From Bacteroidales bacterium (GTDB lineage Bacteria > Bacteroidota > Bacteroidia > Bacteroidales > Paludibacteraceae), in contig JALFYY010000024.1 of assembly GCA_022783865.1 (NCBI GenBank), forward strand, positions 55,229-119,228: a stretch of DNA of 64,000 nt, read 5' to 3'. Below are positions 29,529 to 40,385 of this stretch, one piece after another. Under the pieces are notes generated by a model. The model was not told the origin of the DNA. It worked only from the letters and a program-made list of their open reading frames with translations, and ran no database searches. Made by a program: the position numbers and the translations under genes. The stretch's first letter is position 1. Each line of letters starts with the position of its first letter.

Positions 29529-30995
29529 TTATCGCACAACCACTTTCTGTGTCCTGCGTCCCGCTGAAGAAATCGTTTGTACGAAATATACGCCCTCAGG
29601 GCAGGCAATCGTCATTTCCTGTTCTGCGGAAGTAACCGAAGCATACAACGCACCGGTAACTGAATACACTTTCACGGCAGTAACTGTATCAGGCGATTGC
29701 ACTATAATAGCCCCATTGCCGTTATCGTACACAAGCACACCGGCATCAGGCATATTTTCCACAGCAGAAGAATAACTCCACTGCCCAAACAGCCAATTGA
29801 TACGGTTCGTAAGATACCGCTTGAATGCCTTTTTCTGTGCATTGACATCCGCATTGCCATATTGTTGCCAACGGGCATAATTGCACTTCGATGCCGCCTC
29901 TATTTCCGCAATGAAATCATCGATAAACTCACTCAAACCGGCATAGTAATGCTGATAGAAGTCGCTCCAAACAGCTCTCACCTCTTGCTGGAAACGGGGA
30001 AATTTGGCTATCTCCTCTATCCACGACTGTCCCCAAGGCGGACTGACATATATAAACTGCTGCGAATCACGATGATACGAAGAACCGAAATCCCATACCG
30101 GTCCGAATAACCATTTGCCCTCGCCTTGTTCCTTATATAAATAGCAACTGCCGTGGAACGATTCCGAATCATCCAGTATCTCCTGCACCACATAATACCG
30201 TGCCAGCACATTGATATCGATATATTCTTCCCATTTGCGGGACGATTTGTCCTTTGCATAAATAGCATCATCCATCGCTTCCACTTGTTGGCGCAAATAT
30301 TGTTCCTGCTCCGCCGAAAGTACTTCGGGCGTCTTATGCGTAAAACGGAGCAGTTCGCCATTGCCTTCCGTAATCTGTATTTGTGCAGGGTCATCATAAT
30401 TATCAATCTCCAATAGCCAACCGCCTGTGATACTGTCCGGATGAGTTGTCAGATCGGGTTGCTCCACTATATTCACACGGTCTTTGTCCACACGGATGGT
30501 TTCCGTCAGGAAATACAAACCGATATAATCGCCGTTCAGTACCAGTTCCACCGGCTCTTGTGCAGGAGTCCAAGCCAGTCCCAAACGGCGGCTCAGTTCA
30601 AATCCGACGGTGTTTCTCAGGAATGCCAAGTCATCGTCAGCATGCGCCAGAAGCGCGAAATGCTTGCTCGACTTCATGCCCATCAGTTTTTGCTTTGTTC
30701 CCAACTTAATACGGTAAGGCTTTTTGTCGAAACCCGACCACGAATAATTGCCCCGTCCGCGAATCTGCATTTCCAATGGAGCTTCTGCCGAACCAATCGA
30801 TTCAAAAGAAGCATTTCCCATATTGTCAAGATAATAAGTAGCCGGCAGATAAGTTTCTTTCGATACAATAGGGGCATTGCCCTCCGTATTGACAAACAGC
30901 ACGGGCAATGTGCCCGAATACTTCGGTTGTGCCGTCATCCAGCCGCAAACAAGCAGCAATGCCGACAGAAAATAATAACGTTTCATATGCTTCAA
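29529..30995 (-). CDS. CotH-like protein kinase-fold secreted protein with T9SS-like tail
   Basis: 488 aa; QIRGRGNYSWSGFDKKPYRIKLGTKQKLMGMKSSKHFALLAHADDDLAFLRN..LVLNGDYIGLYFLTETIRVDKDRVNI; C-term VKVYSVTGALYASVTSAEQEMTIACPEGVYFVQTISSAGRRTQKVVVR. Confidence 0.9.
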   Translation of the reverse strand: MKHMKRYYFLSALLLVCGWMTAQPKYSGTLPVLFVNTEGNAPIVSKETYLPATYYLDNMGNASFESIGSAEAPLEMQIRGRGNYSWSGFDKKPYRIKLGTKQKLMGMKSSKHFALLAHADDDLAFLRNTVGFELSRRLGLAWTPAQEPVELVLNGDYIGLYFLTETIRVDKDRVNIVEQPDLTTHPDSITGGWLLEIDNYDDPAQIQITEGNGELLRFTHKTPEVLSAEQEQYLRQQVEAMDDAIYAKDKSSRKWEEYIDINVLARYYVVQEILDDSESFHGSCYLYKEQGEGKWLFGPVWDFGSSYHRDSQQFIYVSPPWGQSWIEEIAKFPRFQQEVRAVWSDFYQHYYAGLSEFIDDFIAEIEAASKCNYARWQQYGNADVNAQKKAFKRYLTNRINWLFGQWSYSSAVENMPDAGVLVYDNGNGAIIVQSPDTVTAVKVYSVTGALYASVTSAEQEMTIACPEGVYFVQTISSAGRRTQKVVVR

Positions 30996-31001
30996 GTAAT
31001 A

Positions 31002-31952
31002 TCAAATCCAACTCTTCAAGAGCGAGCACATGTCCTCATACACTTGCTCTTTGCCTTTTTCATGCAGAATCTCGTGACGCAAATGCGGATAAAGACGATA
31101 TGTCACATCCCGATACCCCACTCGCCGCATAAAGTCCACGGCAGAAAGGAATTTCTTCGTATTCCCGATACAAGGGTCGTCCTCACCGGCAAAGAAACCC
31201 ACCGGCATATCAGGCTTCGCCATTGCCCAGTGTTTCGGGTCGTAAGTGTATAGCATCAAGCTGTACAGGTTATAGAATCCGTTGTTCGTAAAGACGAAAT
31301 TGCACAGCGGATCGGCATCATAGGCTTCCACAACCTCAGGGTCCGAACAAACCCACGAATGGGGCGAAGTCGCATCCTCAAACTTGGCATTGAACTTCCC
31401 GAAAGTAATCTTTTGCAGGAAAGCACTCCGCTTTCTGTCACCTTGCAGTTTGATAATCAATCGCGCCAGGAGTTGTCCTATCTTGCCGGCGGGATTGTAG
31501 CTCGGACTTCCGCATACAATCAGTCCGTTGATATATTCATCATAGCGTTTCGTATAGGCGCGCACCGCCATCGAACCCATGCTGTGGCCGAAAAGGAAAC
31601 AAGGCAAATCCTTATACTGCTCTTTCGCCCATTTCGTCACCACCAATATGTCATCTATCATCGCCTCATAGCCGCCCGTATAGAAATATCCCAAATCCTC
31701 TGACTGATGCACTGTCTTTCCGTGTCCTCGGTGGTCGTGAATAACACAGATAAATCCCTGGTTGCTAAGATATTCCATAAACGGGATATAGCGCTCTTTA
31801 TATTCGCACATACCATGTACGAGTTGCACAATGCCAATCGGTGTAACACCTTCTTGAGGACTTACGGTCAATACGCTCAGCGGTAACGAATCAGCGGTGG
31901 CGGACAAGGTAAAGGATACAACCCTGTCTTTGATAGGAAAGGTACTTTTCAT
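31002..31952 (-). CDS. Alpha/beta hydrolase (monoacylglycerol lipase/lysophospholipase-like)
   Basis: 316 aa; VQLVHGMCEYKERY, HDHRGHGKTV, LFGHSMGSMAVRAY nucleophile elbow. Confidence 0.9.
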   Translation of the reverse strand: MKSTFPIKDRVVSFTLSATADSLPLSVLTVSPQEGVTPIGIVQLVHGMCEYKERYIPFMEYLSNQGFICVIHDHRGHGKTVHQSEDLGYFYTGGYEAMIDDILVVTKWAKEQYKDLPCFLFGHSMGSMAVRAYTKRYDEYINGLIVCGSPSYNPAGKIGQLLARLIIKLQGDRKRSAFLQKITFGKFNAKFEDATSPHSWVCSDPEVVEAYDADPLCNFVFTNNGFYNLYSLMLYTYDPKHWAMAKPDMPVGFFAGEDDPCIGNTKKFLSAVDFMRRVGYRDVTYRLYPHLRHEILHEKGKEQVYEDMCSLLKSWI

Positions 31953-31978
31953 AGTATAATGGTATTTGTGCCTCCTTC

Positions 31979-32791
31979 TTATTTCCGAAGGAGACGTTTA
32001 TATATAAAGGTTCTCACCGATGGTGGGGTCAAGCGCACGGTCACACGGATAATCACATTATACACCAACAGAGGCAGGGAGATAAAGCCCATCTTATAGA
32101 AATCCAGTTCCGAACGTACATCGGCTTTGGCGTACCACCATCCTCCTCTGCGTTGGATCAGTTCCTGCGAAAACCGGCAATAATACAGGCTCTCCTGCAG
32201 ATTATAGCACTTGGCGCCGGCAAGCAGCATCTTCACCCAAAGATAGTAGTCTTCCGGAAAACCGCTGTATCCGCCGGCTTTCAATACGGCTTCTTTGCGA
32301 TAAACCGCCACTGCGTGATTGATAGGCGACCGGTATTTGGCATAGCGCATAATTTCCTCATGGGTTTCAGGCACTTTCTTGATAGAATGTACATGTGCCG
32401 TATCCGTCTCAAACTCTTCTATCCAGGCACTGCACACATCCACTTCCGGATGTTCCGCCATAAAACGTATCTGTTTCTCAAAGCGCTCCGGTTTGGAAAT
32501 GTCATCCGTATCCATACGGGCAACCAGATCGTGTGAACAATGGCGTAAACCCTCGTTCAATGCGCTCCCTAATCCCACATTCTTCTCGAGAGGCACTATC
32601 TTTATGATAGGATAGCGGGCTGTAAAATCTGCCAGTACTGCTTCCAACTCGTCTGTCAGAGGTCCGTCTTTGACGATAACCACCTCATCGGGTGGCAATG
32701 TCTGGCACAAGACGCTGTCCAAACTCTCTCGCAGATAATTTGGATACTCCTTGTGATAGACAGAGAGCAGCACAGAATACGGATATTTCAT
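31979..32791 (-). CDS. Glycosyltransferase family 2
   Basis: 270 aa; YSVLLSVYHKEYPNYLRESLDSVLCQTLPPDEVVIVKDG..LVARMDTDDIS. Confidence 0.93.
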   Translation of the reverse strand: MKYPYSVLLSVYHKEYPNYLRESLDSVLCQTLPPDEVVIVKDGPLTDELEAVLADFTARYPIIKIVPLEKNVGLGSALNEGLRHCSHDLVARMDTDDISKPERFEKQIRFMAEHPEVDVCSAWIEEFETDTAHVHSIKKVPETHEEIMRYAKYRSPINHAVAVYRKEAVLKAGGYSGFPEDYYLWVKMLLAGAKCYNLQESLYYCRFSQELIQRRGGWWYAKADVRSELDFYKMGFISLPLLVYNVIIRVTVRLTPPSVRTFIYKRLLRK

Positions 32792-33039
32792 GTATAAAAT
32801 CAGTCTTTTGTTAGTGGTCTATGTAAATCGCGGACAAAAGTACGCTTTTTTTCCCGAATGACCAAGTATATTACGCAACTTATGCTTTTTCTTTGAAAGA
32901 TTTCTGTTTTTAGGGTACTTTTATTGCCCGAAATTGCTCACTCCCCTATCCGTCGGCTATTGAACCGGCCTTTTCCTAAAACGGCTCTGTAATTGCCCTT
33001 TGTCACTATTCCGCACCTGCAACCGGATAACCCTTTCTC

Positions 33040-33138
33040 AAGTTTCATCGGAGTTCCGGCTGGGTTTTGTCTGTGTTTGATTAAAGCTTTCTCGAAGTTC
33101 TGCCGGAGTTTCATCGGAGTTTTGTCTGTGCTTTGTCT
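33040..33138 (+). repeat. Degenerate 11-bp-period repeat (9 units in register)
   Basis: aagtttcatcg|gagttccggct|gggttttgtct|gtgtttgatta|aagctttctcg|aagttctgccg|gagtttcatcg|gagttttgtct|gtgctttgtct. Confidence 0.7.
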
Positions 33139-33170
33139 ATCCTGTTGTGTAGCCGTCACCAACATTTAAA

Positions 33171-33214
33171 TACTGGGTGATAACTGGGTGATTACTGGGT
33201 GATTACTGGGTGAT
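33171..33214 (+). repeat. 11-bp tandem repeat, unit TACTGGGTGAT x4
   Basis: tactgggtgat|aactgggtgat|tactgggtgat|tactgggtgat. Confidence 0.95.
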
Positions 33215-33258
33215 TCATGTATAATACGTATGCTTTCAAGCACTTATGACCATATTTT

Positions 33259-33330
33259 TGTAGAGACGGAGCGTGCTCCGTCTGAATTGTCCATTAATGC
33301 CCCGTAGAGACGGAGCGTGCTCCGTCTGAA
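33259..33330 (-). repeat. Two palindromic hairpin elements 44 bp apart
   Basis: tgtagagacggagcgtgctccgtctgaa (33259-33286) and cgtagagacggagcgtgctccgtctgaa (33303-33330). Confidence 0.85.
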
Positions 33331-33431
33331 AAGTCAAATCGTAAATCGTAAAAACTATTAAGTCTTTGTTCCTTCGCCCTTGTTCCTTGCTCCAATCGTC
33401 CAATCGTGAAATTGTCAAATCGTCAAATAAA

Positions 33432-33463
33432 TTTGTCCATACCGAAGAATTGTTGTACCTTTG
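33432..33463 (+). promoter_or_regulatory. Bacteroidetes-type promoter upstream of pnp (TTTG-N20-TACCTTTG)
   Basis: TTTG 33432-33435, 20-nt spacer, TACCTTTG 33456-33463. Confidence 0.7.
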
Positions 33464-33527
33464 CACCAAATTTAGTGTCTAAAACTTTTGGAGTGTGCAT
33501 CGCACTCCGCTAAAACTAACAAAAACA

Positions 33528-35777
33528 ATGAATATAGTAAGAAAAACTATCGCATTGCCTGATGGTCGCGAAATCACGCTTGAGACCGGCAAACTCGCCA
33601 AACAAGCTGACGGAGCCGTTATGGCAACGCTTGGCAACACTATGGTTCTCGCCACAGTTTGTTCCGCCAAAGACGCAGTTCCCGGTACCGACTTCATGCC
33701 GCTTACCGTTGAGTACAAAGAGAAATTTTCCGCAAACGGACGCTTCCCCGGCGGTTTCACCCGTCGCGAAGGTAAGGCTTCTGACTACGAAATCCTGATT
33801 GCACGTCTCATCGACCGTGCCCTTCGTCCGCTTTTCCCTGCCGATTATCACGCAGAAACTTTCGTAAACGTTACCCTCTATAGTGCCGATGGCGTTGATA
33901 TGCCGGAGTCGATTGCCGGTTTGGCTGCCAGTGCGGCATTGGCTTGCTCTGATATACCTTTCGAAGGACCTATCTCTGAGGTCCGTGTTGCCCGTGTGGA
34001 CGGCGAAATGGTCATCAACCCGACTTTCGAGCAATGCGAAAGAGCCGATATCGAATTGATGGTTGCCGCTACGCTCGACAATATCATGATGGTCGAAGGC
34101 GAAATGAAAGAGGTTTCCGAAGCCGAAATGCTCGAAGCCATCAAGGCTGCCCACGAAGCAATCAAACCGCAATGTCAGGCACAAATCGAAATGATGGAAG
34201 CATACGGCAAAACCGTAAAACGCGAATATTGCCACGAGGAGAACGACGACGAACTCCGTCAGAAGGTACACGATGAGTGCTACGCAAAAGCATATGCACA
34301 AGCCACTGCCGCTGACACAGACAAGCACCATCGTGAAGCTGTATTCACACAAATCCGTGAAGACTTCAAGGCACAATATACCGAAGAAGAATTGGAAACC
34401 AAGGGCGCACTTATCGACCGTTACTATCACGATGTCGAAAAAGAAGCCATGCGCCGTGCCGTTTTGGACGAAGGCAAACGCCTCGATGGCCGTAAAACCA
34501 CCGAAATCCGCCCCATCTGGTGCGAAGTAAGCCCGCTGCCCGGACCTCACGGATCGAGCATCTTCACCCGTGGTGAAACACAATCGCTCTCTACCGTTAC
34601 CCTCGGCACAAAGCGCGATGAGAAGATTATCGACGAGGCTTTGATTCAAGGTACCGAGCGCTTCCTCCTCCACTATAATTTCCCGCCGTTCTCTACCGGC
34701 GAAGCCCGTGCACAACGTGGCGTAGGACGTCGGGAGATTGGTCACGGCAACTTGGCATGCCGCGCTCTGAAAACCATGGTTCCGAAAGATTTCCCCTATT
34801 GCGTTCGCGTAGTGAGCGATATCCTCGAATCCAACGGTTCTTCTTCTATGGCGACCGTTTGTGCCGGTACTTTGGCATTGATGGATGCAGGTGTACCTAT
34901 CAAGAAGCCGGTTTCGGGTATAGCTATGGGACTGATTTCCGAGAACAAAGGTACCAACTACGCCATCTTGAGCGACATCCTGGGTGATGAAGACCACTTG
35001 GGCGATATGGACTTCAAAACAACCGGTACGGTAGATGGTCTTACAGCTTGCCAGATGGATATCAAGGTTGACGGACTGAGCTACGAGATTCTCGAAAACG
35101 CTCTCGCACAGGCACACGAAGGACGTATGCACATACTCGGCAAGATGCTGGAGGTAATGCCTGCTCCACGCGAAGACCTCAAACCTCATGCACCGCGTAT
35201 CGTATCTTTCATCATACCGAAAGAGATGATTGGAGCAGTTATTGGCCCTGGCGGAAAGATTATCCAAGGCATTCAAGCCGATACCAATACCGTTATTTCC
35301 ATTGACGAAACCGAAGAAGGCGGACACGTAGAAATAGCTTCAGCCAACAAAGAAGATTTGGATGCAGCAGTTGCAATGGTGAAAGCCATTGTGTCGCTCC
35401 CGGAAGTAGGCGAAATCTACCAAGCCACTGTCAAATCCATTATGCCGTACGGCTGTTTCGTTGAGTTCATGCCGGGCAAAGAAGGCTTGCTCCATATCTC
35501 CGAAATCGATTGGCAACGCTTCGAAACAATGGAAGAAACCGGAATCCGTGAAGGCGACAAGATTACGGTTAAGTTGCTCGAAATCGACGAGAAGACGGGC
35601 AAGTTCAAACTCTCTGCCAAAGTATTGAAAGAGAAACCCGAAGGCTATGTAGAACCCGAGCGCCGTCCGCGTCCCGAACGTACTCAGCGTTCCGACAACC
35701 GTTTCCCTCGTCGTGAGGAACGTGCACCACGCACACCCCGTGACCCCGAAGCCGACGGATGCCGTTTGCGCAAATAA
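33528..35777 (+). CDS. pnp: Polyribonucleotide nucleotidyltransferase (PNPase)
   Basis: Two RNase PH domains, KH ([24 protein letters not shown]) and S1 ([33 protein letters not shown]). Track start 33495; [13 protein letters not shown] at 33528 preferred. Confidence 0.98.
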   Translation: MNIVRKTIALPDGREITLETGKLAKQADGAVMATLGNTMVLATVCSAKDAVPGTDFMPLTVEYKEKFSANGRFPGGFTRREGKASDYEILIARLIDRALRPLFPADYHAETFVNVTLYSADGVDMPESIAGLAASAALACSDIPFEGPISEVRVARVDGEMVINPTFEQCERADIELMVAATLDNIMMVEGEMKEVSEAEMLEAIKAAHEAIKPQCQAQIEMMEAYGKTVKREYCHEENDDELRQKVHDECYAKAYAQATAADTDKHHREAVFTQIREDFKAQYTEEELETKGALIDRYYHDVEKEAMRRAVLDEGKRLDGRKTTEIRPIWCEVSPLPGPHGSSIFTRGETQSLSTVTLGTKRDEKIIDEALIQGTERFLLHYNFPPFSTGEARAQRGVGRREIGHGNLACRALKTMVPKDFPYCVRVVSDILESNGSSSMATVCAGTLALMDAGVPIKKPVSGIAMGLISENKGTNYAILSDILGDEDHLGDMDFKTTGTVDGLTACQMDIKVDGLSYEILENALAQAHEGRMHILGKMLEVMPAPREDLKPHAPRIVSFIIPKEMIGAVIGPGGKIIQGIQADTNTVISIDETEEGGHVEIASANKEDLDAAVAMVKAIVSLPEVGEIYQATVKSIMPYGCFVEFMPGKEGLLHISEIDWQRFETMEETGIREGDKITVKLLEIDEKTGKFKLSAKVLKEKPEGYVEPERRPRPERTQRSDNRFPRREERAPRTPRDPEADGCRLRK

Positions 35778-35811
35778 ATAGCCGTATCTGACAAAACGGA
35801 TAACGATACTA

Positions 35812-35853
35812 AAGTCCGCCTCTGATTGACAAAAATCAGGGGCGGACTTTTTT
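35812..35853 (+). terminator. Intrinsic terminator of pnp
   Basis: AAGTCCGCC..CTGATT-gacaa-AATCAG..GGCGGACTTTTTT. Confidence 0.9.
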
Positions 35854-35885
35854 ATTTGCTAATTTGTTTGGAGTTATGACAAATA

Positions 35886-38800
35886 ATGCGTACTTTTGCA
35901 AGGAAATGTATGCTATACATTCAGCACAACAATTTGAAACGGTTTCTGTACATATTGACCATCGTACTGAGCTGCACGATACTCCTCGTGGGCGCATTGT
36001 TTATGCTTGTCCGCAACAGCAAAATACAGACGGCTGCCGTTCAAGTGGTCGTACAGCAATTGTCGCGCGGATTGCAGGCTGACATCGAAATAGGCAAAGT
36101 GGAATACCGCCCCTTCAACCGGCTGCAGATAACCGGTATTCAACTCATGGACCGGCAAGGAGAGATATTGCTGGGGATAGATACTCTCAATGCCCGGTTC
36201 GACTTTTTCGGTTTCTTCAAGCAACGCATCAGTTTCCAGAAAGTGGAGTTGCTGCATGTCAACAGCAATATCTATGAATTGCCCGGCGGACAGATGAACT
36301 ACGGCTTCCTTCTGAATGCCTTCCAAAGCGACAATGCTGCTACATTCAACTCAACGGTCGAGGTAAACGATATCCGGCTTAGCGATACACGTTTGCGCTA
36401 CAATGGCATTCTCATCACCGGTCTCAATGCTTCTCTGGCACTCAACCACCTGTCGCAAGACTCTCTCGATGCACAAATCAAGCAACTCTCTTTCCGGGAG
36501 CAGAGCGGTTTCACGCTGTCCAATATCGAAGCACATCTCATCGCCACACCCAAAGGTGCCTATATGCCCCGCCTGATGATAGCCTTGCCACATTCCGGTT
36601 TCGAGGCTTCGGTAGTTGAAATGGCGTTTCCTGATGACAAAACCGAACTCCTCTCACAAACCGGGATTGCCCTCCGGGTGAACCATGCCCGTATCACCCC
36701 GAGCGATTTGAGCGGCATTGTTCCCGCACTGAAAAATATGGACGGCATAGTGGACTTCTCATGCGACATATCAGGACGCCCCGACAGTTTGCTGCTGAAA
36801 GGTTTGGCATTGGACTACAAACAATATCAGATACTCCGTGGCAACATTACTTGTTTCGGATTGCCGGATATTGAAAAAGCTTATATCCATGCCAATCTGC
36901 AAGACTTGCGCATCGACCATGCTTTGCTTCAGGATGTATTGTCCGATTTGCACAATAAGCCCTTCCAACTATCACGCAACATCAGACAATTGGGCGTAAT
37001 GCACTACAAAGGCGATTTGGCTGGACGCATCGATAGTATGCAGTTGCACGGCATCTTCACCTCGAAACTGGGATCTATTACCACTATCGGACAACTCCAC
37101 GCATACGACTCTCTGCAGAACTGGTTCTTCAAAGGGCGTGTTTATACCAGGCGCTTTGCACTCGGACGGATATTGGGACAAGCAAAATTGGGCGATATTA
37201 CTTTCGATGCCACCATCGATGCCAAAATGGGAAAAGATATCATGCCGCAAGCCCGGCTCTATGCCAAAATATCCAAAATCGCATTCAACGGTTATACCTA
37301 TCGCAACATTCATATCGACGGCAATTATGCTGAAAACAAATACGAAGGAAAAGTCACTGTCAACGACCCTAACTTGTCCGCATCGTTCGATGGTTTGATC
37401 GACCTGACCAAACATCTGCCCGTCTTCAATGCGACATTGGGCATTCACCGTTTCCGTGCCGGTGATTTACACCTCACGGAACGCTACCCTGATTCCAATC
37501 TCCGCACACGCATCAGTATCAATGCAACCGGCAACCGTTTGGATAACATCAACGGCTATATCAATATCGATACACTGACATTTGTCAATGGTCAGAAAGA
37601 GTTTCGTATGGACGAGTTCCGTGTCATTGCACAAACGGGAGACAGCAAGAAAACCCAGTTTAAAATACAGTCCGACTACCTCACTGCCAACTTCTCCGGT
37701 GACTATACATATAGTACACTGCCTACTACCGTTATGCGTTTGGCAGCACAATATACCCCTCGTATGCTCTCTGCGGAACATCGCAAAGAACTACTTTCAT
37801 CCACACATCAGAACCAAATAGAATACTATCTCTATTTCCGTGATTTGGACTCGCTTTTCAATGCGCTGGACTTGCCGGTTCGTATTTCCGGCATATCCAT
37901 ACTGAAAGGGGCTGTCAACGAAAAAGAGAATACTTTTACCTGTCAGCTTCTCTCACCTGTAATCAACTATTCCAAATTCCGTGTGCGCGATCTGACGGTG
38001 AACTTGGATAACCTTGACGAACAAATCAACTTCTCGGCGTCGTTCCTCAACAAAGCCAACAAAACCACTGCCGGACAAATGTTGGGCGATTTGGCTTTCC
38101 GTATCAACACTACTGCCCGCCGTGACTCATTGTTGCTCAATTTCAACTTCACCAACAAAGACAGCGTCCACAATGCCGGCTCGTTGCGAACTTGCGTGCA
38201 TTTCTCCCAATATGCCTCTGAGCCGCTCATCGAAGCACATATTTCCCCTACCGAAATTCTGTTGGCGGATACCACATGGAGAATCAATGAATCCAGCATC
38301 GTGTATTCGGTTGCCGATACTACCCTGCAGGTCAACAATTTCCGCTTTGGCAGTGCTACACAATATGTCTATGCCGACGGATTGGCAAGTAAAAAAGAGA
38401 CCGACTCTATCAATCTCGACCTCAAAGGCATTTCCTTGGACTACATTCTCGCTTTCACCGATGCCAAAGAGGTTATCTCTTTCGGTGGCGACCTGACAGG
38501 CTGGGGAACCGTCTATAGTCTGTTCAACGAACCGAAGTTCGAAGCCGACCTCTCAATGACCAATGCCACCATCAACGGTTCGCCTGTCGGTGATGCTACT
38601 GCCGTTGCCCGTTGGAACAGAGAAGCCAAAACCGTCGATATTCTGGGGAATATAGTGGAAAACAGCGATACGGTTGCCAATGTAACAGGTGTTGTAACAC
38701 CGCGTCAGAAACGTTGGGACTTGTTCATTGCTGCCGACTCAGTCAACTTGGGCTTTATCAACCGATGGACCGAGGGGATATTGGAAGACGTATCCGGACG

Positions 38801-40382
38801 GGGATTCGGCGATGTACATGTATATGGCATTGAGAAGAAAACCAAAGTAGAAGGCAAGGCATTGGCACAAAACGGCGGTGTGGGAGTAAGCTACTTAGGC
38901 ACCAAATACTTCTTCACCGACACCGTCTATATGGATTCCGACAAGATTCGTTTCGAACATATTCAGTGCCGCGACCAAGAAGGCAATCCTCTGTTGCTCG
39001 ATGGTGTACTCAATCACAACGGATACTTCAAGGATTTCCGTTTCGACTTCCGGATACAATGCCAACATGCCATGGTACTCAACTTGCAGCAAACAGGGCA
39101 AGATATGTTCTATGGCAAAGTATATGCTACCGGTGACGCCTCTATCCGTGGCAACGAATTGGAAACAAAGATCAGTGCCAATGCACGAACCGACCGGAAT
39201 ACCGACTTCTATCTCTCTATTGCGACCGCTTCTTCTGTAGCAGAAAACAACTTCATCACTTTTGTTAATCACGAACAACCTGCACAGAAAGACGACGATG
39301 ACGATCTATTGCCTCTTGTCACCAAGCGCGAGAATCACCTTGTGCTTGACCTGCAGATAGAAGCCACTCCCGATGCCAACGTAACCATTATCATTGACCC
39401 TCGTACCGGTGACCGGCTCCGTGCACAAGGCTCCGGCAATCTGAAACTGACATACGATGTACTTACCGAAGATATCAAACTCTTGGGCACATACGCATTG
39501 GAGAGTGGTCTGTTCAACTTTACCTTCCAGAACGTAATCCGCAAAGATTTCACCATTCGCCCCGACAGCCGTGTCATCTGGTCGGGGGCACCCGAGAACC
39601 CGCAGATTGACGCTTCGGCATATTACGCTACCACGGCTTCGCTCCGCGATTTGTTCGGTACTGACTATCAGCAACTCAACACCAACCGCACTTCCGTACC
39701 CGTCAATTGTATTCTGTATCTCAAAGACGAACTGATGAACCCGACTATCTCTTTCGGACTGGAACTGCCGCAATCCGATGAGAGTGTGGCAAGTCAGGTG
39801 CGCTCTGTCATCTCCACTGACGAAATGATGATGCGCCAAATACTCTATCTGCTTGTATTCAACCGGTTCTACACACCCGAATACTTGCAGAATACCACCA
39901 ATACCACCGGTCTGAACGAGACCTACTCACTGATTTCATCCACCGTTACCGGACAAATCAACAATTGGTTGAGCCGCCTCACCAACGACTTTACCGTGGG
40001 CTTCAACGTTCGCTCCGAAGGTGTAGGAGCCGATGCCATGCAGGAATACGAAACGCAGTTCCAGTTCCAACCCAACAACCGTATTCTTATCAACGGCAAC
40101 TTCGGTTACCGCTACAACGATATATCCAACCAACCGCTGTTCGGTAACCTCGATGTGGAGTATCTGCTCAGTTCCAACGGTCATTGGCGCGCAAAAGCCT
40201 ATACCCATACGGTTGACAAATATTCGATTCGTGAGGCACAGACCGTACAAGGCTTGGGCTTTATGTTCAAATACGACTTCGGCAATGTTGATAAGAAAAA
40301 GAAGCAAAAAAAGGATAAAACCGCAACCCGGCTGCCGACCGATTCTGTGGCAATACCTCTTGATTCACTTAAAACCGAATAA
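35886..40382 (+). CDS. TamB-like translocation/assembly module protein
   Basis: 1498 aa; N-terminal TM, beta-rich repeats, C-terminal DVLTEDIKLLGTYALESGLFNFTFQNVIRKDFTIRPDSRVIWSGAPENPQIDASAYY typical of TamB/DUF490. Confidence 0.9.
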   Translation: MRTFARKCMLYIQHNNLKRFLYILTIVLSCTILLVGALFMLVRNSKIQTAAVQVVVQQLSRGLQADIEIGKVEYRPFNRLQITGIQLMDRQGEILLGIDTLNARFDFFGFFKQRISFQKVELLHVNSNIYELPGGQMNYGFLLNAFQSDNAATFNSTVEVNDIRLSDTRLRYNGILITGLNASLALNHLSQDSLDAQIKQLSFREQSGFTLSNIEAHLIATPKGAYMPRLMIALPHSGFEASVVEMAFPDDKTELLSQTGIALRVNHARITPSDLSGIVPALKNMDGIVDFSCDISGRPDSLLLKGLALDYKQYQILRGNITCFGLPDIEKAYIHANLQDLRIDHALLQDVLSDLHNKPFQLSRNIRQLGVMHYKGDLAGRIDSMQLHGIFTSKLGSITTIGQLHAYDSLQNWFFKGRVYTRRFALGRILGQAKLGDITFDATIDAKMGKDIMPQARLYAKISKIAFNGYTYRNIHIDGNYAENKYEGKVTVNDPNLSASFDGLIDLTKHLPVFNATLGIHRFRAGDLHLTERYPDSNLRTRISINATGNRLDNINGYINIDTLTFVNGQKEFRMDEFRVIAQTGDSKKTQFKIQSDYLTANFSGDYTYSTLPTTVMRLAAQYTPRMLSAEHRKELLSSTHQNQIEYYLYFRDLDSLFNALDLPVRISGISILKGAVNEKENTFTCQLLSPVINYSKFRVRDLTVNLDNLDEQINFSASFLNKANKTTAGQMLGDLAFRINTTARRDSLLLNFNFTNKDSVHNAGSLRTCVHFSQYASEPLIEAHISPTEILLADTTWRINESSIVYSVADTTLQVNNFRFGSATQYVYADGLASKKETDSINLDLKGISLDYILAFTDAKEVISFGGDLTGWGTVYSLFNEPKFEADLSMTNATINGSPVGDATAVARWNREAKTVDILGNIVENSDTVANVTGVVTPRQKRWDLFIAADSVNLGFINRWTEGILEDVSGRGFGDVHVYGIEKKTKVEGKALAQNGGVGVSYLGTKYFFTDTVYMDSDKIRFEHIQCRDQEGNPLLLDGVLNHNGYFKDFRFDFRIQCQHAMVLNLQQTGQDMFYGKVYATGDASIRGNELETKISANARTDRNTDFYLSIATASSVAENNFITFVNHEQPAQKDDDDDLLPLVTKRENHLVLDLQIEATPDANVTIIIDPRTGDRLRAQGSGNLKLTYDVLTEDIKLLGTYALESGLFNFTFQNVIRKDFTIRPDSRVIWSGAPENPQIDASAYYATTASLRDLFGTDYQQLNTNRTSVPVNCILYLKDELMNPTISFGLELPQSDESVASQVRSVISTDEMMMRQILYLLVFNRFYTPEYLQNTTNTTGLNETYSLISSTVTGQINNWLSRLTNDFTVGFNVRSEGVGADAMQEYETQFQFQPNNRILINGNFGYRYNDISNQPLFGNLDVEYLLSSNGHWRAKAYTHTVDKYSIREAQTVQGLGFMFKYDFGNVDKKKKQKKDKTATRLPTDSVAIPLDSLKTE

Positions 40383-40385
40383 CTT

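Noticed and set aside
32938-33165. 75-aa minus ORF with repeated TPMKL/RQN motifs
   Set aside because: The apparent peptide repetition is a by-product of the 11-bp DNA repeat, which shifts frame every unit.
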